NCBI GenBank assembly: GCA_035233585.1
Contig: CP141160.1
Span: 20,279,499-20,343,498 of the forward strand
Source of the DNA: Antiaris toxicaria
Taxonomy: Eukaryota > Streptophyta > Magnoliopsida > Rosales > Moraceae
DNA length: 64,000 bases
Direction: 5' to 3'
Shown here: piece after piece, positions 46,445 to 59,100 of the stretch
Layout: the number at the start of each line of letters is the position of its first letter
Numbering within the stretch: position 1 is the stretch's first letter
The notes under the pieces: model-generated
The model's database searches: none
What the model was told of the DNA's origin: nothing
The model's input: the letters and a program-made list of their open reading frames with translations, nothing else
Program-made: the position numbers and the translations under genes

Positions 46445-49400
46445 TTACGTTTTGGTCTTGAACTTTCTTTGAGATCTCAAATCAACCACAATTATGGTGA
46501 TGTTATCCTTGCTTCCTTTCTGAAGCGCACGGTTTGAGAGATACTCTGCTGCTGCTTGAGCTGCGGGATCGATTCCCTCTCCCCTCTTTGGAGGAAGCGT
46601 ATCGCCATTCTTTTTGTGCCAGAGAAGAATTCGCCTCCGAGCTAGGTCACATACTTCTTCATTCGTCATGACATCCCATAGACCATCGCTGGCCAGAATG
46701 AGGCAATCATCATCTTTTGCCCGAGGAAGAAATGTCACTTCTGGTTCTGGAATGATCCATGGTTTCAGGTATCTATCACCTACAGGCCACAATCAACTTT
46801 ATAAGTATTACTGCGTCCGCAATACAATAGTAGTTTAGTTGTTTTGAGTGCCCAATGATAGAAAGGTTTCCACAAGCCAATAGATGTTTGAAGACATTTC
46901 AGAATCAAAATGAAAACGACTATACAAGTTTTGACATAGCTTAGATCCTATTGCAATGCGAAAATCACGAAGCAGCAACTACCATTCATACAACCATGAA
47001 ACTTTATAGCGCTGAAATGAATAAGTTGGACCATTAAGTACGTGTATAAGTCTTTGCACCAAATAATTATACGAAGTATGAAAATATTGGACCACTGCGT
47101 ATGTGTACAAGTCTTTGCACCGGTAATTATACAGTCAACTACTTAAAAATGTGAATTCTACACAATCAGACAAGTCTTTGAGATCATTTACTGATATCTA
47201 GAAATACTTTAGACGTAAAGGGTGTCCTGAGAAAATATTCCTTAGTTACCAGAGAAAAAACAACCTACTAATATAATTACCCTGGGATTTATAATTGTCT
47301 AAAAAAAGGGGGGGAAAATCAAGATTTCTACAGTAGGAACTGCCCTAATGTCTTAAACCAAAAAATAAATAAGTAAATCCAACCAACAACAACAAGAATA
47401 ACAACCTAGATTTCGACTGTAGGAATTATCCTTTTCACTGTCAGTAAAAACTGCAATTTTAGCCGTAGTCTGATCTATAAATTGAAGCAACTTAGTGTAA
47501 CGCACTACAAAATTTTGATGGTGCTCATAGATCACCCTGTTGAAAAATTAATTTGACGACTAAAACTACAAGTAGTCCAACTGTTGGTGAAAAAAATACG
47601 ATTCCTACCATAGAAACTCCCAAACAAAATTTGGCATCATCAGGAAGTCTTTAGCATTTATGCTCGATCCTATTAGATTCAAATTGAAATCATAACAGCA
47701 AAAAATAAATAAATAAATAAATAAAAATAAAAAATCCCACATACCAAAGGTTACAACTGCAGTAGAAAGCAGCGGTTGAACAACATAGAGTTTCTACATT
47801 ATGACGTTGCTTTACAACATAATTGTTTAACCAAACCAATGAATTTATATCCAGAGACAAAAAAAGAGCTAAAGGGTAATAAGGCAAAAGTTTAAGCAAT
47901 GACCATGCAAGTTATCATAAATTAATAAATTTTCATCAAACAAAAATGATGATGATGGTATAGCTCCCAGGAAAACTATGTCGTTAAAAGCTAAGCAATT
48001 CAAAGTGAAGAAGGAAGAACGAAAAAAGTTAAGGTGAAGTGCACACCGATGGATCTTGACATAGCAAGAACGCCAAAAACACGATGTCCATTCCACTGTA
48101 TGACCTTGCCCCCAGCTGCTTCAATCCTTGCATATTCATCTTCCCTGTCTGGCTGAAAACAGATTCTCACAATCGTTACAACAATATAAAAGATAAAGAA
48201 AAATTCTACATTCAGCAGCAAAATAAATCAGGCATCAGAATTGTAGTCAAAGACTCTTACTTTATGATCCACTGACAATGCCATGGCTTCTTTTCCACGA
48301 CAAAGAACTGCTCTTGAATCTCCACAGTTTGCTACTATGATATGAGATGAGCAAACAATGGCAACAACAGCGGTGGAACCAACAGTTTCTGGGGCAACAG
48401 GATCAACACTCACAGTTCCTCCCACTTCAGCGTCGACCTTACAAAAACAATTCGTGAATGCCTTTCTCCACTGCTCTTGGCAATCTTCCTTAATACTACC
48501 ATTAATCAGTCCTCCTTTAACGCACTCTATCTCCTCAGCCAAAGCCAAGTGGATACGATCACGACAATAGTTTGCGACCTGAAATTTAGTAATAGAAAAA
48601 CGTAATTAGGATAACGGATGGTAGATTAAGCACCAAGAATAGAAAGAAGTAAGAGATGGTACCTGACAGCCTCCATGACCATCATATACTCCAAAGAAAT
48701 GAAGAGTCTGCTTAGTCAAATAGTTGTTCATTCCGTCAATTACCCGGTCACCAATCAGCATTTGGATTGGAATTTTCAGAAATTGAGGTACAGTTGCCAA
48801 TGCATCTTCCATCTCGGGTCTTTTACCACAAATAGATGTAAATCCCCAAAGGGGCACATAATCTACCTCAAAGACACTGCGTGCGATAACCATTCCTTTT
48901 TCCACCGGTAGCTGAAGAACAACTTCAGAAAGCTTTGAGTGAGACCCATCTCCGATATCATCTGCAAGGCTGACTGCAACGGAAAGAGGCTCACTTACAA
49001 CATCTGTATCAGCTTTTGACTCCGCTAACTTTGAGATCTTAGCAACAACATCGACACTGCAAATGCTCTTCCCAACGTCCACAGAACTTGGTGATCCGAC
49101 ATCAAAAGTAGCCTCGAAACCAGTTAAATCCTCCCCACATATGCTACTACTCTCACTAGCCACTGAGCTATCAAGAATCTGATCACCCTCCACAGACAAA
49201 CAATCATCTTCCACGCTTCCATGCGCTACCGAATCATCACCAACAACCCAATTGCTTTTATTTTGAGATATCATATCTGACAAAGGAGATTGCCCTCCCC
49301 TATCCTCTTTCTGAGCCAAACCCGAGATACCACTTACTTCATTATCTAGACCACTACAATCACAATCCTCCTCACCAACCTCTAGCTTCTCAGAGGAGAC

Positions 49401-49550
49401 CTTACGAGCAGAATCGGATAACAAGCCGGCCGAGTCCGTCATCAGCTTAAGTCTTGTGATATCCAAGTGGTTATTAGCTATAGTTGGATTATCACAGACT
49501 GAATTGCCTACCCCAAATGGCAACGCGACCGCCGGAGACATCTCCTCCAT
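46445..49550 (-). CDS. Clade A protein phosphatase 2C, HAB1-like (ABA co-receptor)
   Basis: Four exons on the minus strand (49550-48663, 48578-48261, 48152-48047, 46779-46445), 548 residues. Residues 1-234 are an acidic, Ser-rich N-terminal extension; the catalytic domain starts near 235 (WGFTSICGKRPEMEDA) and holds metal-binding FFGVYDGHGG (Asp about 290), GDSRAVL, ASDGLWDV and GSKDNITIIVVDL. The lock Trp of ABA receptors is present near residue 422 (GGKVIQWNGHRVFGVLAMSRSIGDRYL). Clade A PP2Cs dephosphorylate SnRK2 kinases and are shut by PYR/PYL-ABA. The start at 49550 (MEEMSPAVA) is chosen over an in-frame ATG 57 bp upstream because HAB-type proteins begin MEEM. Intron 3 is 1.27 kb. HAB1/HAB2 versus ABI1 assignment rests on the long N-terminus and MEEM start. 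Confidence 0.93.
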
Positions 49551-50227
49551 CAAAATCCTTATCTTGGTAGTACAAAAAGTCACCCCACAACCCCTCCAAA
49601 ACCACACAACCTATCATTTTTCAACTAAACTGTGACCTGCTTCTCCTCTCTTTAAGAATGATCCTGGAATGTGAATGGTGGGTTTTAAACAAGCCATTTT
49701 CCATGCCTACCAAGCTCAATTAAGACTTAATAAAGAGATAAAAGTAAATTTCAGGCTTTTCGAATGTATGGATAAGCTAAAAGGTGGTGAAAAGGAAATG
49801 GGTTAGTCAGATCTGGTCAACAACAATGGATCCAAAGCTTCCAATTTTGTGGAACTTCTTTTAACCCAAAATGGATAAATTTGACAAACACACGTTTTCA
49901 GGACTTGTCAACTGTCAACTTCCTCTTCTCTAGACTCTTCTCTATCCACCTCCATCAGCTACAGCAGGAAGCAACCAGAAAACAACTTTTAAGTATAAAA
50001 AAATAAATAAACACGGAAACTATAAACCAATAAAAACATTGTAACCAACAACACCTTATCTCCAAACACAAGAAAGAAAGATGAAAAGGATCATGAGAAA
50101 GAAGACATAGTCCCCAGAATCACAGGAAAAAACCCATTTAAAAAAAAAAAAAAGATAGCACCCTTTTCTTTTTTCTCATCTCCCTTTGGGTTCCCCGGAT
50201 CTGAGGCAACCCATCTCAGCCTCTTGT

Positions 50228-50271
<44 letters not shown>

Positions 50272-51390
50272 TTTCATTACAATCATTATTAATCACGAAA
50301 AAGAAAGAAAGAAGATAACCAAAAAAAAAAAAAAGAAAGAAAAGAAAAGAGAGAGAGAGAGAGCTACCAAATTTGTCAACTGTTAAGTCTTTGCTCTTCC
50401 CAACTTCCACCTTTCTCTCATTAGTTAATTCCTTGTTTCAAGGAAAATCCATGGAAATAAAAACATCAAAGAATCAGAAAAATGAGAAAATGCTTACCCA
50501 ATTAAACTATAACGACTCAAAGTCGACGACTTTTTTTTTTTTTTTTCCCTGTATGTGTGTTTTTTTTATTTTAATGATTCTTTTTTATATATAATATATC
50601 TGGGACTTGAGATTTGGAATGGCAAGAAAGAGAGTGGAGGAGACAGACTAAAGAAATTATTAAAAGAAAAAAAAAGAAAAGAAAAAACAGAAATAGAAAT
50701 AGACAATGATGAAAAGACAAGAGACAGAAAGAGAGAGTGAGTGTGTAGAGAGAGAGAGGTGTGGACACATGTCAAATCCAGAAGAGCATATTAAAGCATC
50801 TCCACCCATCGCATGCTCCATCCTTTTCCATACTCTAATCTAATCTGATCTAATATACAAAATGTTTATTAAATAATTTCTGTGAACCCTTACCAAAAAA
50901 AAAAAGTAATTTCTGTAAATAATTCTCTAATCCAAAGTTTTGCCAAAGACTTTTCGGATTTTGTTTGATTTTTCAGGGAATAATAAGAGAAAGTTCGAAG
51001 GAATAACAAACCAAAATCTGTGCTCCATAAAATAAAATAAAATAAAATCTGTTAGTGCTTAATCTCTCTAGATTCCTTAGTCACCAGATTTATCCGTTAA
51101 TTTAATCTGGTATTAACGAAGATCCAAGTTTAATTTAGCAGCTAACTAAAACCCCGTAGTAAAGAACTTAAACAAAAAATAAATAAATAACACTAAAAAA
51201 TATCCAGTAATCAGTGGCTGTGGATTTACTGGAAAAATGGATTGCATTTTGCAAGTGTATTGGATTGACTTTATCTACGATGAGTTTCAGTTATTTAGTC
51301 CTTAGAGAATAAAATGAGGTAGAATTCATACTTTCTTATTAATAATAAAAAATAATTAAAAAATAATAACAATGACAGCAACAAAAATTT
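49551..51390. other. PP2C upstream region and leader
   Basis: Long pyrimidine/purine-rich stretch likely to hold the PP2C promoter and possibly an untranslated first exon. It includes the (CT)n tract and several poly-A/T runs. I see no certain ABA-response element of the ACGTG core type near the start codon. Confidence 0.5.
50234..50267. repeat. (CT)n microsatellite upstream of PP2C
   Basis: About 17 CT units on the plus strand (GA on the gene's strand), roughly 690 bp upstream of the PP2C start, followed by an A/G-rich stretch to about 50365. Confidence 0.85.
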
Positions 51391-51393
51391 ATG

Positions 51394-51710
51394 AAGTGTT
51401 TGGTAAACGTATTACGTTTTGATTATATTTGAATATAATTCATTTTTTGAGTATTGTATTTGGTTGAAAAGTATTTGTTTTGTACTTTAATGAAATGTGT
51501 GTTTTGGATTAAAAGTATTTTAAAGTTGAAAAGTTGATGTGATTGGTAAAAATAGAGAAAATAGTGGAGTTGAAAAGTTAGTGTGATTATTTTAAAAAAA
51601 CTTTTAAATAGTAATTATTTTCGTAACATTGTTAAAAAAGATTGTATTTTGTAAAATTTTGTATTTAGTGTAAAATTACATTGCGTTTGAATATGATTAA
51701 AATGTAAAAT
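51394..51710. mobile_element. Dispersed miniature repeat, family 1, copy D
   Basis: It begins AGTGTTTGGTAAACGTATTACG and runs through the family 1 interior (TTGGTTGAAAAGTATTTG, AAAGTTGATGTGATTGG, TAGTAATTATTTTCG), reversed relative to copies A and C. The right end is worn. Confidence 0.65.
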
Positions 51711-52047
51711 TTTAATAGCTTAGGTTTGGTAACTTATTTTAATTGCTTAATTTAATAAATAGTTAAATTTTTTTTATTTAATAAAATAATCTTTAATATT
51801 TTTTATATTTGATCAATAACTTAACTAGTAGTAGATTAGTGATTAACTAACAAACTCAATAATTTATATTATAATTAACAATAAATTAATCAATATTAAT
51901 TAATTATTAAAAATGTAATTTAATTAATTTTTAAAACTTCCTCTTCTTTTTTCCTTTTCTTACAACATTGTAAAACCCAAAAAGTCAATGATTTTCTATA
52001 TCTTATAAAAAAAAACCCCCCCGAAAAGTCACCAAAAAGGAGAATCA

Positions 52048-52364
52048 AAGGGTGTTTGTTAAACACATTACATTTTGATTGTATTTGAATAAAATTTGTT
52101 TTTTGAATGTTATATTTGGTTGAAAAGTATTTGTTTTGTATTTGAATGAAATATGTGTTTGGATGAAAAGTATTTTAGAGTTAAAAAGTTGATATGATTG
52201 ATAAAAGTAGAGATAAATAATAAAATTGTAAAGTTGATATGATTGTTTTAAAAATATTTTAAATAGTAATTGTTTTCGTAATACTGTTACAAAATTTATG
52301 TTTAGTATAAAATTGTATTATATTTGAGTAAAATTAAAATGAAATATTTTTCCGAAACGTCCCC
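52048..52364. mobile_element. Dispersed miniature repeat, family 1, copy E
   Basis: It begins AGGGTGTTTGTTAAACACATTAC and ends CCGAAACGTCCCC, so both GGG..GTTTG and AAACGTCCCC ends of the family are present. It lies about 340 bp from copy D in the same orientation. Confidence 0.7.
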
Positions 52365-53379
52365 TCGTTCTTTTTCATCACGGTTGATATTATTACCGTG
52401 ATCTTCATTTTTTGTTTTTTCATTCTTTAGTGAACTTGAAGGCCGAGGTATTCATTTTTACTTATTTTCATGGAGGCTGTGTATTGACATATTAACGTTT
52501 ACATTTTCAAAAATGTTTGACTTGCACCTTTTTTTTTTCCTTTTTTTTTTTTTTTTTTTTTGAAGCTAAGCTAAGAAGTAAAAGGTGTTCGGAGAACAAT
52601 TAAAAAAAAACAAACAAACACTTTTTTGGTGAGTGAAAGCAATGAAAGCTTATTACCACAAAGGTTATAGTCTGATAACCTTATTCTCTGCACATTTTAT
52701 AGATATATTACAATCGAGTAACACGATAAAAGCGCTCGTATAAAATAAAAAAAAAAGGTGATTAAAGCACTTGAGAATTAAAGAATTCGAGTAAATTTGA
52801 TAAGTTAGCAGAGTTTAAAGTGATTAAAAGTTTGTTTTGTTTTTTTTTTATAGATATTAAAAGTTTTGTTATATGTTGGTTAAAATATTAAGTATTATAA
52901 AAATTATTAATAGAGAGGTTAGCAATTGAGAGATTAATGTCTTTAACTTTGTTGTTGTAGCATCTCTGTTTTATAATTAAATTATTATACTAATGATAAA
53001 TTTTGACATTTAAATAAAATATTTTCTATCCAATGGATTTTTTTTTGTCAAATTTAACATATGTTGAACTTTGTGATAATTTACCATAATGTATAGTTAA
53101 TATAACATTTGATTTTTATTAATCATTATCTTGATTTTTTTCATATCCTTACTTCAATATTTTAATTTTTAATTGTTTAAATATTAAATTTCACTTATAA
53201 TTTTAAAGAACAATAACATTAAAAAAATTAGAACTAACGTTATAAATAGTACTATGTATTAAAATATAAAGTAAGAAAATGTTATTTCTTAGAATTTTTA
53301 GAAAAAAAATAAAGATTATAAATGGCATTATATATTAAAAGAGAAAGAAACCTTAGTCCTCGCACACTAAAGAGAGAAA

Positions 53380-53850
53380 AAGAAGAAAGAGAGAGAGTAA
53401 TGACACATTCTCATTCTCTCTCTCTAAATTGAATGTAGGACTCTTGAAAAGAGCCATTAAGCATATAATTTGAGAATAAAATTGGACATACTATCTCTCT
53501 CTCTCAATTTGATGTAAGACTCCTAAAAAGAGCCATTAAACATACAAATTATTATGTTGAGTATAAGATTAGACATGATATGGATTATGGTTTTAAAATA
53601 ATTGTTATCAATAGAGTGATTTGGGAAGGGCTGCTATTTGATAAAAGATGCAAAGTCCCAATGCCACCATTTTTGGAGTGTGGTTGAATGTAACAATGGC
53701 TTAAGTGGAAATTGTGAAAATAACCCTTTTAGTGCTCATGTTTAGAGTTTTTATCTCATAATTTAAAATTTTATCCTGAAACTATTATTTATTTAACATT
53801 ATAAGAAAGTTAAAATCCTGAAATCATTATAAAGTGATTTCATTAAGTTG
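53380..53850. repeat. Direct repeat unit 1
   Basis: It matches 54105-54500 in the same direction. Shared landmarks in order: GAGAGAGAG lead, ACTCCTAAAAAGAGCCATTA, a GGATTATGGTTTTA segment, GGGCTGCT, CAAAGTCCCA, TTTTTGGAGTGTGGTTGAAT and TTTTATCTCATAATTT. The ACTC..AAAAGAGCCATTAA motif occurs twice inside this unit (about 53439 and 53518). No coding capacity. Confidence 0.75.
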
Positions 53851-54104
53851 AAATCGAGTCGCTTCATAACTTTATTGGCACATGATGACAATGCCCTAAC
53901 ACTAACTATCTCATTCCTGTCTTATCCTTCTCAGAACGTCCATTCTCCTGTCATGAATTAGACTCTGCCAAGACCTTCACCATATTATTCCCACCTCCAT
54001 CCCTGAAGCCAAGAAATTAGAAGCAGACCAAAGGTCACTACTAGAGTCTAATCTCAAAAAAGGAAAATGATTGAGAAACCCTAACTCTCACACGTTAGAG
54101 AGAG

Positions 54105-54500
54105 GGAGAGAGAGTAAAGACATATTTTCTCTCACTCTATCCCTGTTTCTTTTTTTTCCCTTCAATTCGATGTAGGACTCCTAAAAAGAGCCATTAAACG
54201 TACACGTTATTGTGTTGAATATTAGATTAAACATAGTATGGATTATGGTTTTATAATCATTGTTATCCATAGTGCGATTTGAGGAGGGCTGCTGTTTCAT
54301 AAAAGGGGCAAAGTCCCAGCGCCATCATTTTTGGAGTGTGGTTGAATGTAACAATGAATTAAGAGGAAATTGTAGGTATATCCTTTTAATGTACATGTAT
54401 ATGGCTTTTATCTCATAATTTGTATTTTTATCCTGAAATTATTGTTTATTTAATATTGTAAGAGGGTTAAAATCTTAAAATCATTATAAATTAAGCAATA
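54105..54500. repeat. Direct repeat unit 2
   Basis: Second copy of the 53380-53850 block, roughly 85% alike by eye over the TTTTTGGAGTGTGGTTGAAT section. The two units are about 660 bp apart start to start over their common core, suggesting a local duplication or two insertions of one unknown element. Confidence 0.7.
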
Positions 54501-55300
54501 TTCCATATATGTGTCCTTTTTGAGACATTTATTGAAAATCCCATGAATGCCTAAGAGTAAAAACGAAGAACATTCCCACAAAAATACGGGAAAAAAATTG
54601 CTTAAAACAAGCCTCGAATATGTTATACCAATGTGTTTCCAACCTATATTGTAGTATATGTTAAAACGGATTACGTTAGCACTCCAATTTAGAACAACTC
54701 TTTATTTTCACTCATGCCCTCTAACTAAAAGTTTAAATGGACAAATTTTAAATGGATGGACCCAGAAGAAAATACAATGTTGTCGATATGACCGCAGTTA
54801 TGGGGAGAACTAGAAGTCCAACAATTAACCACCTGTAGCTAAAAGGAAAACTGTCAGCTTTAGAGAGAAGAGGGCTGCTCACTGTCGGACACATCAAGCC
54901 AACAATAAAAAGATGGAACGGGTGAGACTGAGAGGAAGGGGCTCATTAATGGTGAGTTCAGTAAACACAGAAATACAAGACTAAAATATAGGTTTTTTAA
55001 TTTTTTAATTTTTTAATTTTTTTTTAAACACGAGATTTTTAAGCTTTTAATAGGAGAAATTCTTCCGAAGGTGTCTATTGTACTCGATGGATGCACCAGC
55101 ACATTAGGCTTTTGTAACTTTGGATATCTTATTTTGAACATTATCTAATGAAGCTCCACAACGGAGTAAGCGACATATCAGCACTGTAATGATAAATGTG
55201 ATGAACTGCTACACACGGAAAAAACAATACAATACAAATGAGAACTGCGTTTTAACCATACAAGTGTCTACGTAAAAATACGTGGCATGCTTTATATAAC

Positions 55301-56133
55301 TGCTCTACCAGACCATTGGAAAATTAATCCGATAGTTTTAAATAGGAGTCCAACCGTAGAAACTCCCAAAACTTTTTCTAGCATAAATACCACTGATCTG
55401 CCTTTCAATTATTCCAGAGAAGAGTGGCGCATGCTTTTTTTGTTCCCTCCATTTTTTCGAAAACTAAAAACGAGTCAAAATGGTGTTTCCCTTTTAGTAT
55501 CTAAAAGAGAAGCCCTTTATCCTAAAAAGAAAAGAAAAGAAAAAGAAAAAGATAGGAGAAAGAAGCCATGTAAAAATTAATAGCTGAAACTTGGACAACA
55601 AAAATTCAACATAAGAAACAAAGAAAGAAAAATGATCCAATTAGAAATGCAACATAGGCTATTACAATTAAACACCTCAATAATTGAGAAAAGAGTTGTG
55701 AATTGAGGGAATATGTTTCCACAACTATTTCTCGACGGCCAATAATGAGCTTTTTTGCCCACATGGGGAGATTTCTATTAATGGCCATTGAGTTTCCTGC
55801 TAGTTTCTCCTTAATAACATTTTGACCAGATACTGCCACAAGCGAAGGCAAGTATGCTACTGCCAACCTGGGCAGCCAAGAAAAGCCCCACATTTCTCTG
55901 TCCTACCTTCTAAAATCTAATTCATGACAAATTTTTAACTTTAGTCTCATTTAGCCCTCGGCCTTTATGAAGCTCATCAAAGACTACTGTACACTTTAAA
56001 GTTGTTCTGCAAATAGCATTGGCATCCAGTCCACATGAAATGCAGATTATATATAAAGCACTTCACCTATATTAAGCAGGCGCGTGCAACATCTGCATCT
56101 TGGGCTAGCCGTTTTTGTTATCTCATGGTCTAA
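55301..56133. other. Downstream of NDR kinase gene
   Basis: Likely includes the kinase 3' untranslated region (minus strand). Open frames here are short and carry no recognised domain. Confidence 0.5.
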
Positions 56134-59100
56134 CTATGGTAACATGAGATCACCCGATGATGCAAGCATTTGAACTTCTATTTCCTCAGGTGACTGGTTG
56201 GTACCGGGACCTGCCCTAGCATCGCCTGCAAATATTAGCCAGCGACCTATTAAACTAATAAGACTTCCAAAATAAAAAAATACAATATCAATACAGCTGC
56301 ACGAGAAAGGAAGATTTTATTTCCAAGTTAAGATACAAATAGATAGTTACTCGCTATATATATTACAAGGAGGCAGGAAGGGCTAGTAGCCTTGTTTTGA
56401 TTGCATTTTGTCCTCTCATTCATACAAAATTTTTGCTGAAATTGTAAACCTGAAATTTTATTGTGATATCTAGTGTGTCAGAGGAAAAATCTACATTAAC
56501 CTAAGTCAAATCCGATGTTTTGCCCTTAACTGGATCAACAAGAGACATATTTTTAATCATCCCCATAAAAACTGTGGTCCATGATGAGAACATGTTCAGA
56601 GCCAAAATTGGGGTCCATGCTTATAGGCAATTGCATAAACAAGGCAGAAGACTAAAGTCCATAGCTAGAGAATCACACTGCAGTTCTTGCATGTTCTTTT
56701 ACCCCTTTATTCCGAAACATAAAGATGTAGAAGAATAGTAGTAGCATCCGAAAAGGTTAGAATTGCATACCAAGAGATTGACGAAGCCCTTTTACAGCAT
56801 CAAAATTCTTGTACGTATAGCCAACGAAGCTGAGATCTTTGGGAGTTAAAAGCAACTGCATGAAATTATAAGATATGGTAAATTTCATGCTAAGCTCTCA
56901 ACAAGAAATGCCAAAAAGCAAACAATTTCCTCATAAATGATCTACTTCCAAAAATATCTAATATTATTAAGATGTATCCAAATCATAAAAATCAACTTCA
57001 AGGATCGGAACAGAACACTTCTTTCAAGGGAAAAAAAAATGTGGTAGCACCAACTCATTATGCAGAGTGCCAAAAACGATGATGTGGATAGAACAAAAAG
57101 TCACAAACCTTCCGCGAGGGTCCTGAACCAGTTCTTGCCGGTACTGGAGGGTCCAACTGATGTGAAATTCAAAACATTCAGTTAATTAGTAATGTTAAAA
57201 AAAATGAAGAACGCATCTAGAAATCCTAGGTACAATGTGCTTCCTGAACTGAATGTGTGAGTGGTAGCTGAAACCTTAATAAAAGCATGACTGCAAATAC
57301 CAGCAACAAGGGTTGATAACAAGCAGCTGGCTATCCACAACAATGGTAACAACAACAATATTAATCAATTAAAAAAGGCAATCGGAAAGCAAGACTGAAT
57401 TATACTTCATCAAATTTCATGAAGTTCTGGGTATCTAGCTCTCCATTCACTTCTGGCTTGAACGCTGCCTCCATTTCATAGAGTTTATCCCACACGATGC
57501 CATTGAACCAAGGGTGAGACTGATATAACAAAATTATTTATATATAAGACAACGAAAAATAGATGAAAGAATTTTTAATAACCTTTTAATTAAATATGAA
57601 ATCTACCTTAATTTGGTGTGCACCTCCAGTACCCAGCCTGTGTTCAACATCGCATAGCAACCTACAAATCAGATCCTTAACCTCAGGTGTCAACCTTGAA
57701 TCTTCTGGGAAATGAAGGTAGTTTCTCCAATGAACAATCTGACAGAAATCAGAAGAAAAAACAATGAAAAGTTATGCACTTAAACAAACAAAACAAGCAG
57801 GAGTTTGGGAGCAAAAAAAAATGTCAGGAAACATGATGTTAAGCGTGATTGGCCAGGAGAGAGGCTTTCAAGATGCCGAAAGACATGCTTAGAATGCAAG
57901 ACTAAAGGTAAACGGATTGCTGTATGAGAATATGTAAAGAAGTACCCAGAAGTGTGCATTTCAGATTCTCATAAGATAAGAGAACATGTAAGAATTACCT
58001 TGAAATGCATAATATGTCTTAAGCTTCTTCAAACTATCCCCATTTAATCCCAGAACAAAGGGAGAGAAAACAAATCTATGCAATGAGGCATTTCAACAAT
58101 GTTAATACTGTTTAATGTGAATGGCATTTATTTTAGTGACAGTTTAAGCTAATACTACCCCTTTTGTAATTCTGTTTTGGAAACCACAATTTGGCCTTCT
58201 CCTATTGAATTTTATATATGCATTGCTTTATACAGGATGTGGCTTAAGCTAGTACATATGGGAAAAGTGGAATCTTTTTCTTGAAAGCATAAAAGCATAA
58301 AGTATATTACCTTTCTGCAAGTAGTTATTGGGTCATCTGAATAGAATGGAGGGTAACCAACAAGCATCTCGTACATTATTGCTCCCAGTGACCACCTAAT
58401 CAAATCCCAACAACATTAAATTAATAAAGAAAAATGAAGAAAGAAAATGTAAGATAAGTAGACAACAAAACAGGGAATATTGAAAGATTTTTTTGGGGAA
58501 AAAAGGTTCCACTGATCCCATCACAAAAGCTTCAAGATTAATTTCCATTAATTTAATCTGTATTCACTTTTTGGTGGAGTAAAAATGGAGGGCATTAAGA
58601 GTATAGAAAAAAAATTCAACATTAACAGCTTATTCATATTATACCAATCACCGCAGTATAAGAAATGCGTAAACTCAACTCTGAAATTGTAGTAAGGGAA
58701 AATATTCTTCCAAGAAAATATTGACCACAGAGAAGACACATAATTAGAAATTAAATGGAGATAATTGAAAATATCAGTTACAAACTAACCAGTCACACTC
58801 CATCCCGTATCCTTTCTTCAATAGTACTTCAGGAGCAATATAGTCTGGAGTTCCCACAGTTGAAAATGCCTACGACAAAAAAGGTAATAAAGTGAAAACG
58901 CAAGGGTGAAAAAGTACAGAATACAGATGTCTAAAACTATAGTAATGCGTGAACCAGGTGCAATACAAGAAAATTCATATGATCGTGTTTATGCAAGTTT
59001 GTTACACATGTAAACATTCCCCTTCTGCTTAGTAATACACTGTTCTTCACTTTTAAAGATGAGGTGTCCTAACCCAGCAAGCTTTTCAAGATAAACTGCC

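Larger units (their letters stand above)
52365..55300. other. Repeat-rich intergenic region between PP2C and NDR kinase
   Basis: AT-rich DNA with long T runs (52530-52562), no recognisable gene, and the 400-bp direct repeat listed separately. Confidence 0.6.

Noticed and set aside
49551..49607. Longer PP2C N-terminus from an ATG at 49607
   Set aside because: The extra 19 residues (Trp, Phe and Cys-rich) do not look like the family, while MEEMSPAVA at 49550 does.
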